Shown here in pieces: positions 25,507 through 33,841 of a DNA stretch of 64,000 bases. The DNA is taken from the NCBI GenBank assembly GCA_964599895.1, contig CAZRHT010000003.1, forward strand, positions 1 through 64,000, given 5' to 3'. The translations under genes were made by a program, and so were the position numbers. The notes below the pieces were generated by a model that worked only from the letters and a program-made list of their open reading frames with translations, had not been told where the DNA came from and searched no databases. Positions within the stretch are counted from its first letter, which is position 1. Each line of letters starts with the position of its first letter. The stretch is from UM-FILTER-49-7 sp964599895 (GTDB lineage: Bacteria > Acidobacteriota > Holophagae > Thermotomaculales > Thermotomaculaceae).

Positions 25507-26262
25507 CTATTTTTCCCCGTTTTTCTTTCGCTTATCCCGGATGTAGATGGACGCGCCGGGAGAATTGGTTGAACTTCTTTCTTCAATATCGAAAATCTGT
25601 ACTGCCTTAATTATTTCACCCAGCTTTTTGAACCCATAGTTTCGAGGGTCAAATTCCGGTGCCTGATTGGCGATATTCTGCCCCACATTACCGAGATAGG
25701 CCCAGCCGCTCTCGTCTGCGGACGCATCCACCGCAATCCGAAGCATATTTACCAGTTTTGTATCACCCCTGAGCAGTGTGGCGGTTCTTTCCCTGTGTTT
25801 GGGGGCAGCGGTTGTGTCTTTTCTTAAAATTTCTGTATAGATGAATCGGTCACAGGCACCCACAAACGGCTTCGGTGTTTTCTTCTCACCGAACCCGATA
25901 ACAGTGAGACCGGATTCCCGGATGCGTGAGGCGAGACGTGTAAAATCGCTGTCGCTGGAAACGAGGCAGAAGCCATCCAATCTCTCCGTGAACAGCAGAT
26001 CCATTGCGTCGATAATCATAGCGGAATCGGTTGCATTCTTTCCAACTGTATATCCAAATTGCTGAATCGGCTGAATGGCGTACACCAGAAGTACTTCCTT
26101 CCACCCCTTGAGCCTTGTGTCAGTCCAGTCTCCATAGATGCGCTTGACACTGGCGGTTCCGTATTTTGCAATTTCAGTCATTAAATCTTCAATAATAGAC
26201 GGCTGCGCGTTGTCCGCGTCAATCAAAACCGCCAGTTTTTTCTGCATGTTGTCTTGTTCCAT
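25507..26262 (-). CDS. NYN-domain putative ribonuclease with OST-HTH/LOTUS domain
   Basis: The N-terminal NYN (PIN-like) domain at about 8-145 has the conserved acidic residues of the nuclease site: VLIDADNAQPS near 12-22, KNATDSAMIIDAMDLLF and LVSSDSDFTRLASRIRE. The C-terminal OST-HTH/LOTUS domain (about 165-240) has LRIAVDASADESGWAYLGNVG and FDPRNYGFKKLGEIIKAV. Proteins of this LabA/DUF88 architecture are thought to act on RNA. The substrate is unknown. The ribosome site GGAGGGG precedes the ATG. It lies downstream of, and convergent with, phoR. Confidence 0.88.
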   Translation of the reverse strand: MEQDNMQKKLAVLIDADNAQPSIIEDLMTEIAKYGTASVKRIYGDWTDTRLKGWKEVLLVYAIQPIQQFGYTVGKNATDSAMIIDAMDLLFTERLDGFCLVSSDSDFTRLASRIRESGLTVIGFGEKKTPKPFVGACDRFIYTEILRKDTTAAPKHRERTATLLRGDTKLVNMLRIAVDASADESGWAYLGNVGQNIANQAPEFDPRNYGFKKLGEIIKAVQIFDIEERSSTNSPGASIYIRDKRKKNGEK

Positions 26263-26334
26263 ATATCCCCTCCACCGCTATTGTACCGCAATTTGGCTTT
26301 CAAATGGAAACTGAATCCGGAAGTGACATAAGAA

Positions 26335-26368
26335 GGAAAAGAAAAAAGGCCGGGGAGGTGACCCGGCC
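26335..26368 (-). terminator. Intrinsic terminator of the porin gene
   Basis: On the minus strand the perfect 7-base stem GGCCGGG/CCCGGCC (arms 26362-26368 and 26348-26354) is followed by a run of six T and TTTTC (26335-26347). It begins 24 bases past the porin stop. Confidence 0.88.
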
Positions 26369-26391
26369 GATTTTGAGGATGTCGGGAGAGG

Positions 26392-27405
26392 TTAGAATTT
26401 GAACTTCAAATCAATTTGAAGTGTCTTTGCCTTTTGTTCGTCATCGGAAGACTGCTTGGTGTCCAGGAAGGCTACAGCGAGGGCAACCTTTTTGCGGAGC
26501 TTCCGTTCCACTGCTACTTTGTATCCCTTCCGGTTTCCGTATCCGAAGTCCGAATCAGCGAATGCACCAACGACTGCGTTGGGTTCAATATCGGCATACT
26601 TGACCTTGAATTTCCAGTCTTCGTACTTGTAGGAAAACCCGATTCCGGTTGCCGTATCTTCTTTGTTTCCGGTTGTGGTTGTTGTCTTGGCGTCACTGTT
26701 ATTCACATACTGTGCCCAGATGCTAAGGTTATCGGTAGCATGGAATTTGACCAGAAAATCAACCAGTGCATACCCCGTTCCGTTTTCAAACAGGTTGCCC
26801 CGTGCTGCCGGTGCGTTTGCCACGTAGTTGTTAAAAGAATAATAAGCAAGGTTGAATGAAACCATTTTGAATTTCAATCCACCCTGAACGGCGACGAGGT
26901 ATGCGTCGGAAGTAGAGCCGTTTTCATTCAATACCATCTGGGCAAAGGTGATGTAGCCGGCCTTGCCGAATGACCAGTGTTCAGCAACACCTTCAGGATT
27001 GATATCACTATCCCAGATTATATCGGTGGTAACAAACGGGTTTGCCATTTTTCCGCCGGTGAAGGTGAAAGCGCCCTGTTTGTAAACGGCATATGCCCGG
27101 TCAATCCAGACGCTTTTCTGTGTAAAATTGTCGGTCATGGACTGGTTTGTGCTGGTGGGATCATTGTTTGAGCCGGATGCCAGGCGGAAACCGAGAGACC
27201 AGTTGTCGTCAATCTTTGTCATTACAGTAAAGCGCAGACGAAAACGCGCCCGACCCCGATTCATTTTATCCTGATTATCCTGATATTCGTATCTGAGCCG
27301 CATGTCGCCGGAGAACTTCAGGTTGTCAACAGCATCTCCTGCAACGGATAAAAAATGCGGAACAATGAGTGCCAGGGAAATAATCATTACTTTCAAAACT
27401 TTCAT
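26392..27405 (-). CDS. Outer-membrane porin, probably phosphate-regulated
   Basis: 337 residues. Signal peptide about 1-22, then a beta-barrel with alternating strands beginning NLKFSGDMRLRYEYQ and a closing strand ending in Phe (LQIDLKFKF), which is the outer-membrane insertion signal. It resembles putative porins of the Porin_5 type. The start is the ATG at 27405, preceded by GGAGG, and not the ATG 18 bases upstream. The promoter carries 11-base-spaced TTACAY repeats like the pstS promoter, so a role in phosphate or polyphosphate uptake is likely (inference). Many Lys/Arg residues in predicted strands fit an anion channel but are not proof. Confidence 0.82.
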   Translation of the reverse strand: MKVLKVMIISLALIVPHFLSVAGDAVDNLKFSGDMRLRYEYQDNQDKMNRGRARFRLRFTVMTKIDDNWSLGFRLASGSNNDPTSTNQSMTDNFTQKSVWIDRAYAVYKQGAFTFTGGKMANPFVTTDIIWDSDINPEGVAEHWSFGKAGYITFAQMVLNENGSTSDAYLVAVQGGLKFKMVSFNLAYYSFNNYVANAPAARGNLFENGTGYALVDFLVKFHATDNLSIWAQYVNNSDAKTTTTTGNKEDTATGIGFSYKYEDWKFKVKYADIEPNAVVGAFADSDFGYGNRKGYKVAVERKLRKKVALAVAFLDTKQSSDDEQKAKTLQIDLKFKF

Positions 27406-27466
27406 TCTTGCCTCCAATTTCAATTACCGGTACAGGATTATTTTGAACCACCGGCTTTATGGGTGA

Positions 27467-27519
27467 ATAATACCCGTTGTTTGTCATCCTTTGGTTTGGA
27501 GGATGTAAGGAGAGTGTAA
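27467..27519 (-). promoter_or_regulatory. Pho box and promoter of the porin gene
   Basis: Read on the minus strand: TTACAC (27519-27514), TTACAT (27508-27503), degenerate AAACCA (27497-27492) and TGACAA (27486-27481), all 11 bases apart. TATTAT (27472-27467) follows eight bases after the last unit. Repeat phase, weak third unit and -10 distance are the same as at pstS. Confidence 0.75.
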
Positions 27520-27572
27520 AAAAATGAGGAGGCAGTAAGGAAAAGCAGGTGAGTTGGATTTAAGGCTCATAA

Positions 27573-27601
27573 TTGCAATTTCTTTCTTTTCCGGCTATTC
27601 T
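27573..27601 (+). promoter_or_regulatory. Possible nadE promoter
   Basis: TTGCAA, a 17-base spacer and TATTCT on the plus strand, 100 bases upstream of the nadE start. The match is fair, not strong. Confidence 0.35.
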
Positions 27602-27700
27602 GTCTATTCATCGATATGGTATTCAATATTTATCGTCTGATGATATTCCGACTTTCGACTGGAAGGCGGGGTGCGGTACAATGGAGGAGGAGGATTCATC

Positions 27701-29377
27701 ATGAGAATAGCACTGGCACAATTAAACCCGTTAATTGCGGATCTGGACGGAAACGTTCGGAAGATTTGCAATGTCATTTCAACAGCACGGGACCGGAATT
27801 GCTCGCTGGTGGTTTTCCCAGAGCTGGCGCTGTCCGGTTACATGGCAGAGGACCTGATGCAGAATGCCGGTTTTCTGTTCCATCTGGAATCGGCATTGAA
27901 TAAAGTTCGCTCAGAAACGGATGGAATTGCAGTAATTCTGGGTCATCCATCACGGAATCCCGGCCATGGAAAGGCGCTTCGAAACTGTTTGTCGGTGTTC
28001 AGGGACGGTGAAACTCTGGCGCAGTACCAGAAACGGTTATTGCCCAATTATGATGTATTTAATGAGAACCGCTATTTTGAACCGGGAACAAAACCCATAG
28101 TTCTGGAATTGGAAGATGTCCGTCTGGGATTAACTGTCTGCGAAGACGCCTGGAATACTCAATTTTCAAATTCGCCGGGGCTCTATGGTGCCGATCCAAT
28201 CGCTGAATCTGTCAATGCCGGTGCGGATGTGATTATCAATATTGCCGCCTCTCCCTTTTCATATCGGAAGGTAGCATTCAGAGAACAGATGTTTTCCCGG
28301 ATTGCGGCCAAATATCATCTGCCACTTTTTTATGTCAACCAGGCCGGTGGTGTGGACGGGACTATTTTTGACGGCCTGTCTGCAGCCTTTGACAGCAATG
28401 GAAAAATCCTCAAAAGGGGTGCTGCCTTTGAAGAAGATGTGATTTTTGTGGAATCAGATGGGGCCGGGACATTGGTCCCGGGGGAAGGAAAAAGTGAAAA
28501 CGACCTCATTTTCCATGCGCTCGTTTGCGGAATCCGGGACTATATAGGAAAAATTGGTGCAACACGCGTGCATCTGGGCTTGAGCGGCGGAATTGATTCA
28601 GCTTTAGTAGCTGTGCTGGCGGCCTACGCTGTTGGTCCTGAGAATGTCACCTGCATTATGCTCCCGTCCCGCTATTCGTCAGAAGACAGTGTGAAGGATG
28701 CGGAGGAACTGGGAAAGAATCTCGGTGTTTGCCTCAGAGAGATTCCCATTCAGGATACAGTCAATGATGCGATGTCAGCTCTGGAGGGTGTAGTCTCGGA
28801 AATCCGGGGGATTACCGAGGAAAACCTTCAGGCTCGTATCCGGGGGCTTTTTCTCATGGGATGGTCCAATAATGAGAATTCAATACTCCTGAATACCGGA
28901 AATAAATCGGAACTGGCGGTGGGATATGCAACCATATACGGAGACATGTGTGGCGCCCTGGCTGTGATCGGGGACGTTTACAAGACAAAAGTTTTTGAAT
29001 TGTGCCGATGGATCAACCGTGAGTTCGGCCCAACTATCCCGGAAAATATTATCACGAAACCACCGTCTGCTGAGCTCCGACCGAATCAGAAAGACAGTGA
29101 TACATTGCCATCGTACGAAGTACTGGATCGAGTTCTGGAGTCCTTTGTTGAACGAGCAATGGCAGCTGATGAAATTGAAGAGGATACCGGTTTTGATGGT
29201 GAACTGGTGAACAATGTGATTAGAATGGTGCTTCGAACTGAGTTCAAACGAAAACAGGCTGCACCTATATTGAAGATTACAGACCGAGCCTTTGGTACCG
29301 GTTTCCGTTTTCCTATTTCTTCGGGATGGAAGCCGGGAGTTTCGGCGAATCAAATTGAGACTGAGGAGGAAAAATGA
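27701..29377 (+). CDS. nadE: Glutamine-dependent NAD+ synthase NadE
   Basis: Converts deamido-NAD to NAD with glutamine as nitrogen donor. The N-terminal nitrilase-type glutaminase (about 1-245) shows its Glu-Lys-Cys triad in FPELALSGY, QKRLLPNYDVF and LTVCEDAWN. The C-terminal synthetase (about 275-558) has the PP-loop LGLSGGIDSALVAVLA, ARIRGLFLMGWSNNE, LLNTGNKSELAVGY and TKPPSAELRPNQ. The start is the ATG at 27701 behind GGAGGAGGAGGA. Overlaps the SDR gene by ATGA. Confidence 0.96.
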   Translation: MRIALAQLNPLIADLDGNVRKICNVISTARDRNCSLVVFPELALSGYMAEDLMQNAGFLFHLESALNKVRSETDGIAVILGHPSRNPGHGKALRNCLSVFRDGETLAQYQKRLLPNYDVFNENRYFEPGTKPIVLELEDVRLGLTVCEDAWNTQFSNSPGLYGADPIAESVNAGADVIINIAASPFSYRKVAFREQMFSRIAAKYHLPLFYVNQAGGVDGTIFDGLSAAFDSNGKILKRGAAFEEDVIFVESDGAGTLVPGEGKSENDLIFHALVCGIRDYIGKIGATRVHLGLSGGIDSALVAVLAAYAVGPENVTCIMLPSRYSSEDSVKDAEELGKNLGVCLREIPIQDTVNDAMSALEGVVSEIRGITEENLQARIRGLFLMGWSNNENSILLNTGNKSELAVGYATIYGDMCGALAVIGDVYKTKVFELCRWINREFGPTIPENIITKPPSAELRPNQKDSDTLPSYEVLDRVLESFVERAMAADEIEEDTGFDGELVNNVIRMVLRTEFKRKQAAPILKITDRAFGTGFRFPISSGWKPGVSANQIETEEEK

Positions 29378-30147
29378 CAGAGTTGAAGGGAAAAACAGCT
29401 TTGGTTACCGGAGCAACTGCGGGTATAGGCCGCGAAACTGCAAAGTTGTTTGCAAAGGAAGGTTGCAATCTGATTCTTACCGGCCGGAGAGAAGCCCGTC
29501 TCGTTGAATTGAAAGAAGAGTTGGAACAGGGTCACGGCGTTTCGGTTTCGATCCACGCCTTTGATATTTCCAGCCGGTCTGCCTGCGGGAAATTTGTGAG
29601 CAGCATTCCGCGGGAATTCCGGGAAATTGCTTTTCTGGTGAATAATGCCGGAGTGGGCAGGGGCATGGACAAGCTTCATGAAGGCAGCATGGATGACTGG
29701 GAAGAAATGATAGATACAAATGTAAAGGGCCTCCTCTATGTGACCCGGCTGATTGTTCCCGGGATGATTGAGCGCGATTTCGGTCACATTATTAACGTAG
29801 GTTCGATTGCCGGCCAGGAAGTATACCCCGGTGGCAATATCTACTGCGCCAGCAAACACGCGGTTCATGCCATCAGTCAGGCTTTGAGAATGGAACTTGT
29901 GGATACGCCGCTTCGGGTGACTGAAATTGCACCCGGAATGGTGGAAACAGAGTTTTCCGTTGTCCGGTTCCATGGAGACCAAGAGCGGGCAGATAACGTG
30001 TACAAAGGCCTGGACCCGTTGACCGGTGCGGATATCGCGGATTTAATTGTTTTTGCCGCCAGCCGCCCATCTCATGTCCAGATTAACGAAGTCATTGTAA
30101 TGCCCACATCTCAGGCAACGGCTACCATTGCCCACAGAAAAAACTGA
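29374..30147 (+). CDS. Short-chain dehydrogenase/reductase (YdfG-like)
   Basis: Classical SDR of 257 residues: NAD(P)-binding TGATAGIG (12-19), NNAGVG, and catalytic Ser-Tyr-Lys in VGSIAGQEVYPGGNIYCASKHA, with the APGMVETEF segment after it. The Arg pair following LTGRR suggests NADP(H). The C-terminal part (DIADLIVFAASRPSHVQINEV) resembles E. coli YdfG, a 3-hydroxy acid dehydrogenase, but the substrate cannot be assigned. Translationally coupled to nadE. Confidence 0.88.
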   Translation: MTELKGKTALVTGATAGIGRETAKLFAKEGCNLILTGRREARLVELKEELEQGHGVSVSIHAFDISSRSACGKFVSSIPREFREIAFLVNNAGVGRGMDKLHEGSMDDWEEMIDTNVKGLLYVTRLIVPGMIERDFGHIINVGSIAGQEVYPGGNIYCASKHAVHAISQALRMELVDTPLRVTEIAPGMVETEFSVVRFHGDQERADNVYKGLDPLTGADIADLIVFAASRPSHVQINEVIVMPTSQATATIAHRKN

Positions 30148-30185
30148 GGGACAGGCTGGACAGATAGACTGGAAAGGAGCATGAA

Positions 30186-30770
30186 ATGAAAAAAATTGGT
30201 TGGCGACTGCTTGTGTTCCCCATGTTGCTGGTATTTTGTACGGGGAGCATGGGCCAGGATGTGACGATTGAGCGCTCATACAGCTATTTCGGCGTTCGGG
30301 CAGGATACATGGAAATTGACAACCTGGAGGAAGGAGGAAGCGCGAACATCGGATTTACGAGCGGATACCGATTTGATGACCCGCTTGCCATTGAGTTTTC
30401 ACTGGACTATCACACATCTGAATTCTCAGATGTAAATCGCACCACTTATGCGCTGCAGGCGAGCCTGCTGGTTTATCTGGCCCCGATTACGTCAAGAGTT
30501 CAACCATATATGCTGGGGGGTGGTGGCTTTTACCTTTCCGGGTATGACTACTGGACCGACAGTGGATATCGCCGGACCAACTTTACCAGTCATAAATTCG
30601 GGGGCCATCTGGGCGGCGGGATCGACGTCTGGCCCACTCCGGATGTTTCCCTGACTGTAGATGTCCGATATCTCTTTCTGAAGGAAGATACACCGGGGGA
30701 CGCAGTGCAGGACATCAACGGCAGTGTTGACGGTATCCTGATCACCATTGGAACAAAATTCCGGTTTTGA
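30186..30770 (+). CDS. Outer-membrane beta-barrel protein
   Basis: 194 residues. Signal peptide about 1-23 (ends SMGQD), then an eight-strand-type barrel of the OmpA-N/porin_2-like class with YFGVRAGYMEID, VQPYMLGGGGFY, FGGHLGGGIDVWPTPDVSLTVDVRY and a terminal strand ending KFRF. The GGGIDV...DVRY layout is typical of small outer-membrane barrels. Function not known. Overlaps a possible TTG start of rnhB. Confidence 0.8.
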   Translation: MKKIGWRLLVFPMLLVFCTGSMGQDVTIERSYSYFGVRAGYMEIDNLEEGGSANIGFTSGYRFDDPLAIEFSLDYHTSEFSDVNRTTYALQASLLVYLAPITSRVQPYMLGGGGFYLSGYDYWTDSGYRRTNFTSHKFGGHLGGGIDVWPTPDVSLTVDVRYLFLKEDTPGDAVQDINGSVDGILITIGTKFRF

Positions 30771-30775
30771 ATAGA

Positions 30776-31396
30776 ATGGAGACCCCAACTGAAGCCGAAC
30801 TTTTCGCCCGATATGATCATGTAATTGGTGTGGATGAGGCAGGTAGAGGTTGCCTTGCCGGCCCCGTGTACGTGTGTGCGGTAGCTTGTCCAAAGTCCCG
30901 GTTTGCGGAACTGAAGCAAATACAGAACTTGACCGACTCAAAGAAGCTCAGCCCCAAACAGCGGAACGGAGTTCTGGAATCACTGCTTGACATGGGGATT
31001 GCTTATCGGGTTTCGGTCATAAACCATCGAATCATTGATCACATCAACATCCTGCAGGCGGCACGACTGGGGATGAAGCGGGCGGTGGCGAGGCTTGAAT
31101 TTTCCAGCGGGGCTTCCCCTGTTGTGGCGGTGGATGGAAATCAGCCCATTGAAACGGCCTATCCGCAACTGACGATTGTTAAAGGGGACCTGAAATTCAA
31201 GACCATCGCCGCGGCTTCCATTTTTGCGAAGGTGTTGCGGGACCGCTTCATGACAGCTGCGGCAAATAAGTGGTCATACTATGGCTTTGAGAAGCATAAG
31301 GGATATCCTGCCGCAGTACATAAGGAAGCGATTGGAAAATATGGGCCCTGTCCCATTCACCGCCTCACTTTTCGGGGCGTCCTCCCGAAAGAGTGA
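30776..31396 (+). CDS. rnhB: Ribonuclease HII
   Basis: Removes RNA from RNA-DNA hybrids and misincorporated ribonucleotides. The active-site acidic residues lie in GVDEAGRGCLAGPV (Asp-Glu), AVDGNQPI (Asp) and AKVLRDRFM (Asp). LTDSKKLSPKQR and IAAASIFAK are family hallmarks. I prefer the ATG at 30776, but a TTG at 30767 overlapping the previous stop is possible. Neither has a strong ribosome site. The sequence continues 60 bases past the stop before the gap. Confidence 0.95.
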   Translation: METPTEAELFARYDHVIGVDEAGRGCLAGPVYVCAVACPKSRFAELKQIQNLTDSKKLSPKQRNGVLESLLDMGIAYRVSVINHRIIDHINILQAARLGMKRAVARLEFSSGASPVVAVDGNQPIETAYPQLTIVKGDLKFKTIAAASIFAKVLRDRFMTAAANKWSYYGFEKHKGYPAAVHKEAIGKYGPCPIHRLTFRGVLPKE

Positions 31397-31456
31397 GCGT
31401 GAAACTGCAGTGGCAGGAGGAAGAACCAGGGGCTCCTTTTCTTTCTCTTCTTCACT

Positions 31457-31556
31457 NNNNNNNNNNNNNNNNNNNNNNNNNNNNNNNNNNNNNNNNNNNN
31501 NNNNNNNNNNNNNNNNNNNNNNNNNNNNNNNNNNNNNNNNNNNNNNNNNNNNNNNN
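31457..31556. other. Scaffold gap of 100 N
   Basis: Exactly 100 undetermined bases, the usual placeholder for a gap of unknown size. The alpha/beta hydrolase to its right lacks its C-terminal half, so the true gap is likely longer than 100 bases. Confidence 0.98.
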
Positions 31557-32044
31557 ATTCGAAGGGCAAAATTTCCCCCAAGCGAGAAACCGGTAAGGAA
31601 AACTGGCAGGTCTCCGTATTTGTCTGCTATCTGCCGTACCGCTTCAAATACTTCGTCCAGTCGGTCGCTCCGAAAGGGGTCGTGGTTCAGGTGGTGAGTC
31701 TCCCCGTGGTCCCTGAAGTTGAGGCGAAACACGTTGAATCCGGCCTGAAACAGCGCTTCGCCGGTGCAGCGGATGTAGGTGGAGTTGACACTGCCTTCCC
31801 AGCCGTGAAAAAGAATCGCCACTCCCTTTTTCCGGTCGTGTGACGGGGAACTCATGAATCCCTGAAGTCGGACACCATCGGTCACTGTTAGGATGATTTC
31901 TTTTGCATGTTCTATCAATTGCGAATGTCGGGGCAGTCGGAGTTTTGAGCTTGCCAGCATGCTCTGGAGTGTGGGCGATGTCAGGAAGAAAGGCGGCTTG
32001 AACGTACTCGGATCTGCAAGTTTCATCAGATAGTCAATATCCAT
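31557..32044 (-). CDS. Alpha/beta hydrolase, 3' part lost in the gap
   Basis: 162 residues visible. VAILFHGWEGSVNSTYI is the oxyanion-hole region (HG), FRLNFRDHGETHHLNH follows, and the nucleophile elbow GFSLGGNFALR lies at the gap edge. The closest type is the YheT-like subfamily (COG0429), which runs to ~320 residues, so about 150 residues with the catalytic Asp and His are missing. The frame left of the gap reads through the antisense of rnhB and is not its real end. It lies 21 bases downstream of the aldehyde dehydrogenase gene. Confidence 0.85.
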
Positions 32045-32065
32045 AGTCGAAAATCCTTCTTTTGC

Positions 32066-33637
32066 TTATTTCCGGAACATTCTTGGCAAAGCCTTGAGAG
32101 CTTTCATCATACCGGACAGGCGATTCCCGGCTCCTTTGCCGTAGAGGCCCACAGTCAACCCCTTGAGTCCGTCAAAAACCTTTCCGCTGTACGGGTGCCA
32201 CCAGAGGTTTTTTCTGACTCCGGGCAGCCAGTCATCCACGATAGTCTGGGGCTGGGTCATCTCATTGAATCCCAGTTCTCCATGGCTTCGACCAATACCT
32301 GACTCCTTAAATCCTCCCCATGAGGTTTCCGGGACACCGTGACTCATCAGGTGGTCATTGATGGTAACGGCACCGGCCTGTATCTGCTTTGCCAGTTCCC
32401 GCGCCTTTTTCCGGTTTCTGGACCAGATAGAACCTGTGAGTCCCAGGTCCGAGTCATTTGCCATCTGCAGGGCTGCTTCCATGCTGGAGACCTTCATAAC
32501 GCCGATTACTGGTCCGAAGGTTTCATCCCGCATGACTTTCATGTCCTGGGTGACGTTCGTCAGAACACAAGCCGGGTGAAATTGCCGCAATGTGCCTTCC
32601 TGCGGTTCTGGGGATTTCGCGAAAATAGTGGCCCCGTGCGCCAGGGCGTCGTCAATATGGGCTTTTACCACCTCCAGCTGAGCGGGTGTTGTCATACAGC
32701 CGAGGTCACAATCCGGGCTCAGGTTGTTTCCAGGTCGAAGGGCTTCCGTCCGTTGTTTCAGTTCTGCCATGAACGGATCATACACCGCCTCATGAACATA
32801 AATCCGCTCTACTCCGCCACAGGACTGGCCGGCGTTTGAAAATCCCGCCCATACCGCGCCCGCTGCTGCCCTTACCGGATCCGCATCTTCGCAGACCAGC
32901 ATAGCATCATTTCCCCCAAGCTCCAGGTTTACCGGAGTCAGGGTTTCCGCAGCCATGGCCATCAATCGTTTACCCACTGGCACTGAGCCTGTGAAAAACA
33001 GTTTATCCACCCCGTTTCTTAAAAAACCTTCTCCCGCCTCACGGCCTGGAATATTCAGGTAATGGAAGACCCCCTTCGGCAGGTCGGCCGATTCAATAAC
33101 GGATTTCAGTGCCAACCCTGTAAACTGGGTTTCAGTTGCCACTTTCAGGATGACGGTATTTCCCGCCAAAAGTCCCATAATTGCTTCCGAAAAAGGAATC
33201 GCAAAGGGATAATTCCAGGGGGAAATAATTCCGATGACCCCGTATGGAACTCGGAGGACCTGTGATCGTTTGTTGATAAGGGCAATGGTGCCGAATCCTG
33301 GCCGGCTGGCTTTCAGGAAGGACGGTGCTTTCCGGCAGTAGTAGTGGACCGCAATGGCGGCGGTCATGACCTCGGCAGCCAATGCGTCAATGACTGTTTT
33401 TCCGTTATCCTTCGCGATAATCTCCGCAAGCTCTTCAGTCTGACTGGCAAGGGTATCCTGAATTTTACGGATGTGGCCTATCCGTTGCGTTACGGAAAGT
33501 GCCGCCCATGCTGGGGCCGCCTCCCGTGCCGACGCGACGGCAGTTCTCAGGTCGTCAATGGTGTGAAGGGGTGACTCACCCAGCATCTCTCCTGTTGCGG
33601 GGTTGATACAGGCAGTCTGTTTCGGGGTGGGGGACAT
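32066..33637 (-). CDS. Aldehyde dehydrogenase family protein
   Basis: 523 residues. NAD(P)-binding PWNYPFAIP with GNTVILK, FTGSVPVGKRL, the general-base Glu in LELGGND and the nucleophile Cys in NAGQSCGGVERIYV (about residue 283). ETFGPVIGV and the SWGGFKESGIGRSHG C-terminal stretch are present. The ~35-residue tail after the core (GLKGLTVGLYGKG) is longer than in most ALDHs and may be a membrane-associating helix, as in fatty aldehyde dehydrogenases (inference). Substrate unknown. Ribosome site AGGAGG. Confidence 0.93.
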   Translation of the reverse strand: MSPTPKQTACINPATGEMLGESPLHTIDDLRTAVASAREAAPAWAALSVTQRIGHIRKIQDTLASQTEELAEIIAKDNGKTVIDALAAEVMTAAIAVHYYCRKAPSFLKASRPGFGTIALINKRSQVLRVPYGVIGIISPWNYPFAIPFSEAIMGLLAGNTVILKVATETQFTGLALKSVIESADLPKGVFHYLNIPGREAGEGFLRNGVDKLFFTGSVPVGKRLMAMAAETLTPVNLELGGNDAMLVCEDADPVRAAAGAVWAGFSNAGQSCGGVERIYVHEAVYDPFMAELKQRTEALRPGNNLSPDCDLGCMTTPAQLEVVKAHIDDALAHGATIFAKSPEPQEGTLRQFHPACVLTNVTQDMKVMRDETFGPVIGVMKVSSMEAALQMANDSDLGLTGSIWSRNRKKARELAKQIQAGAVTINDHLMSHGVPETSWGGFKESGIGRSHGELGFNEMTQPQTIVDDWLPGVRKNLWWHPYSGKVFDGLKGLTVGLYGKGAGNRLSGMMKALKALPRMFRK

Positions 33638-33670
33638 ATCTTCCTCCTGTTAATTCTAAGTGCTTCATCT

Positions 33671-33705
33671 ATCATACCGTCTTACGCCCGCATGGTCAAT
33701 TGACC
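33671..33705 (-). promoter_or_regulatory. Promoter of the aldehyde dehydrogenase gene with palindromic operator
   Basis: On the minus strand TTGACC (33699-33694), a 17-base spacer and TATGAT (33676-33671), 33 bases before the start codon. The perfect 12-base palindrome GGTCAATTGACC (33694-33705) covers the -35 box. A regulator binding there would compete with RNA polymerase. Confidence 0.65.
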
Positions 33706-33841
33706 GGCAGGGGAGAGGAGTGGAAAGGTGTTATGTGTTCTGGCCTGAAAAGGATGAGAAATGAAACTGTTTTGAGCAAAGACCGAATCTATATCCTTAC
33801 CCATCTTTCAGAACACTGAACACTGAAAACCGAATATATCT
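33706..33841. other. Intergenic region with degenerate direct repeat
   Basis: Between hemolysin III and the aldehyde dehydrogenase promoter. ACCGAATCTATATCCTTAC (from 33782) and ACCGAATATATCTTTAC (from 33829) form an imperfect direct repeat, with GAACACTGAACACTGAA between them. No gene is seen. Confidence 0.45.

Noticed and set aside
30181..30189. Two-codon upstream frame (ATG AAA TGA) before the beta-barrel gene
   Set aside because: The ribosome site is only one base from its ATG, too close for initiation, and well placed for the ATG at 30186.
31274..31456. Continuation of the hydrolase frame left of the gap
   Set aside because: It reads through the antisense of rnhB, and the gap size is unknown, so the frame match is accidental.
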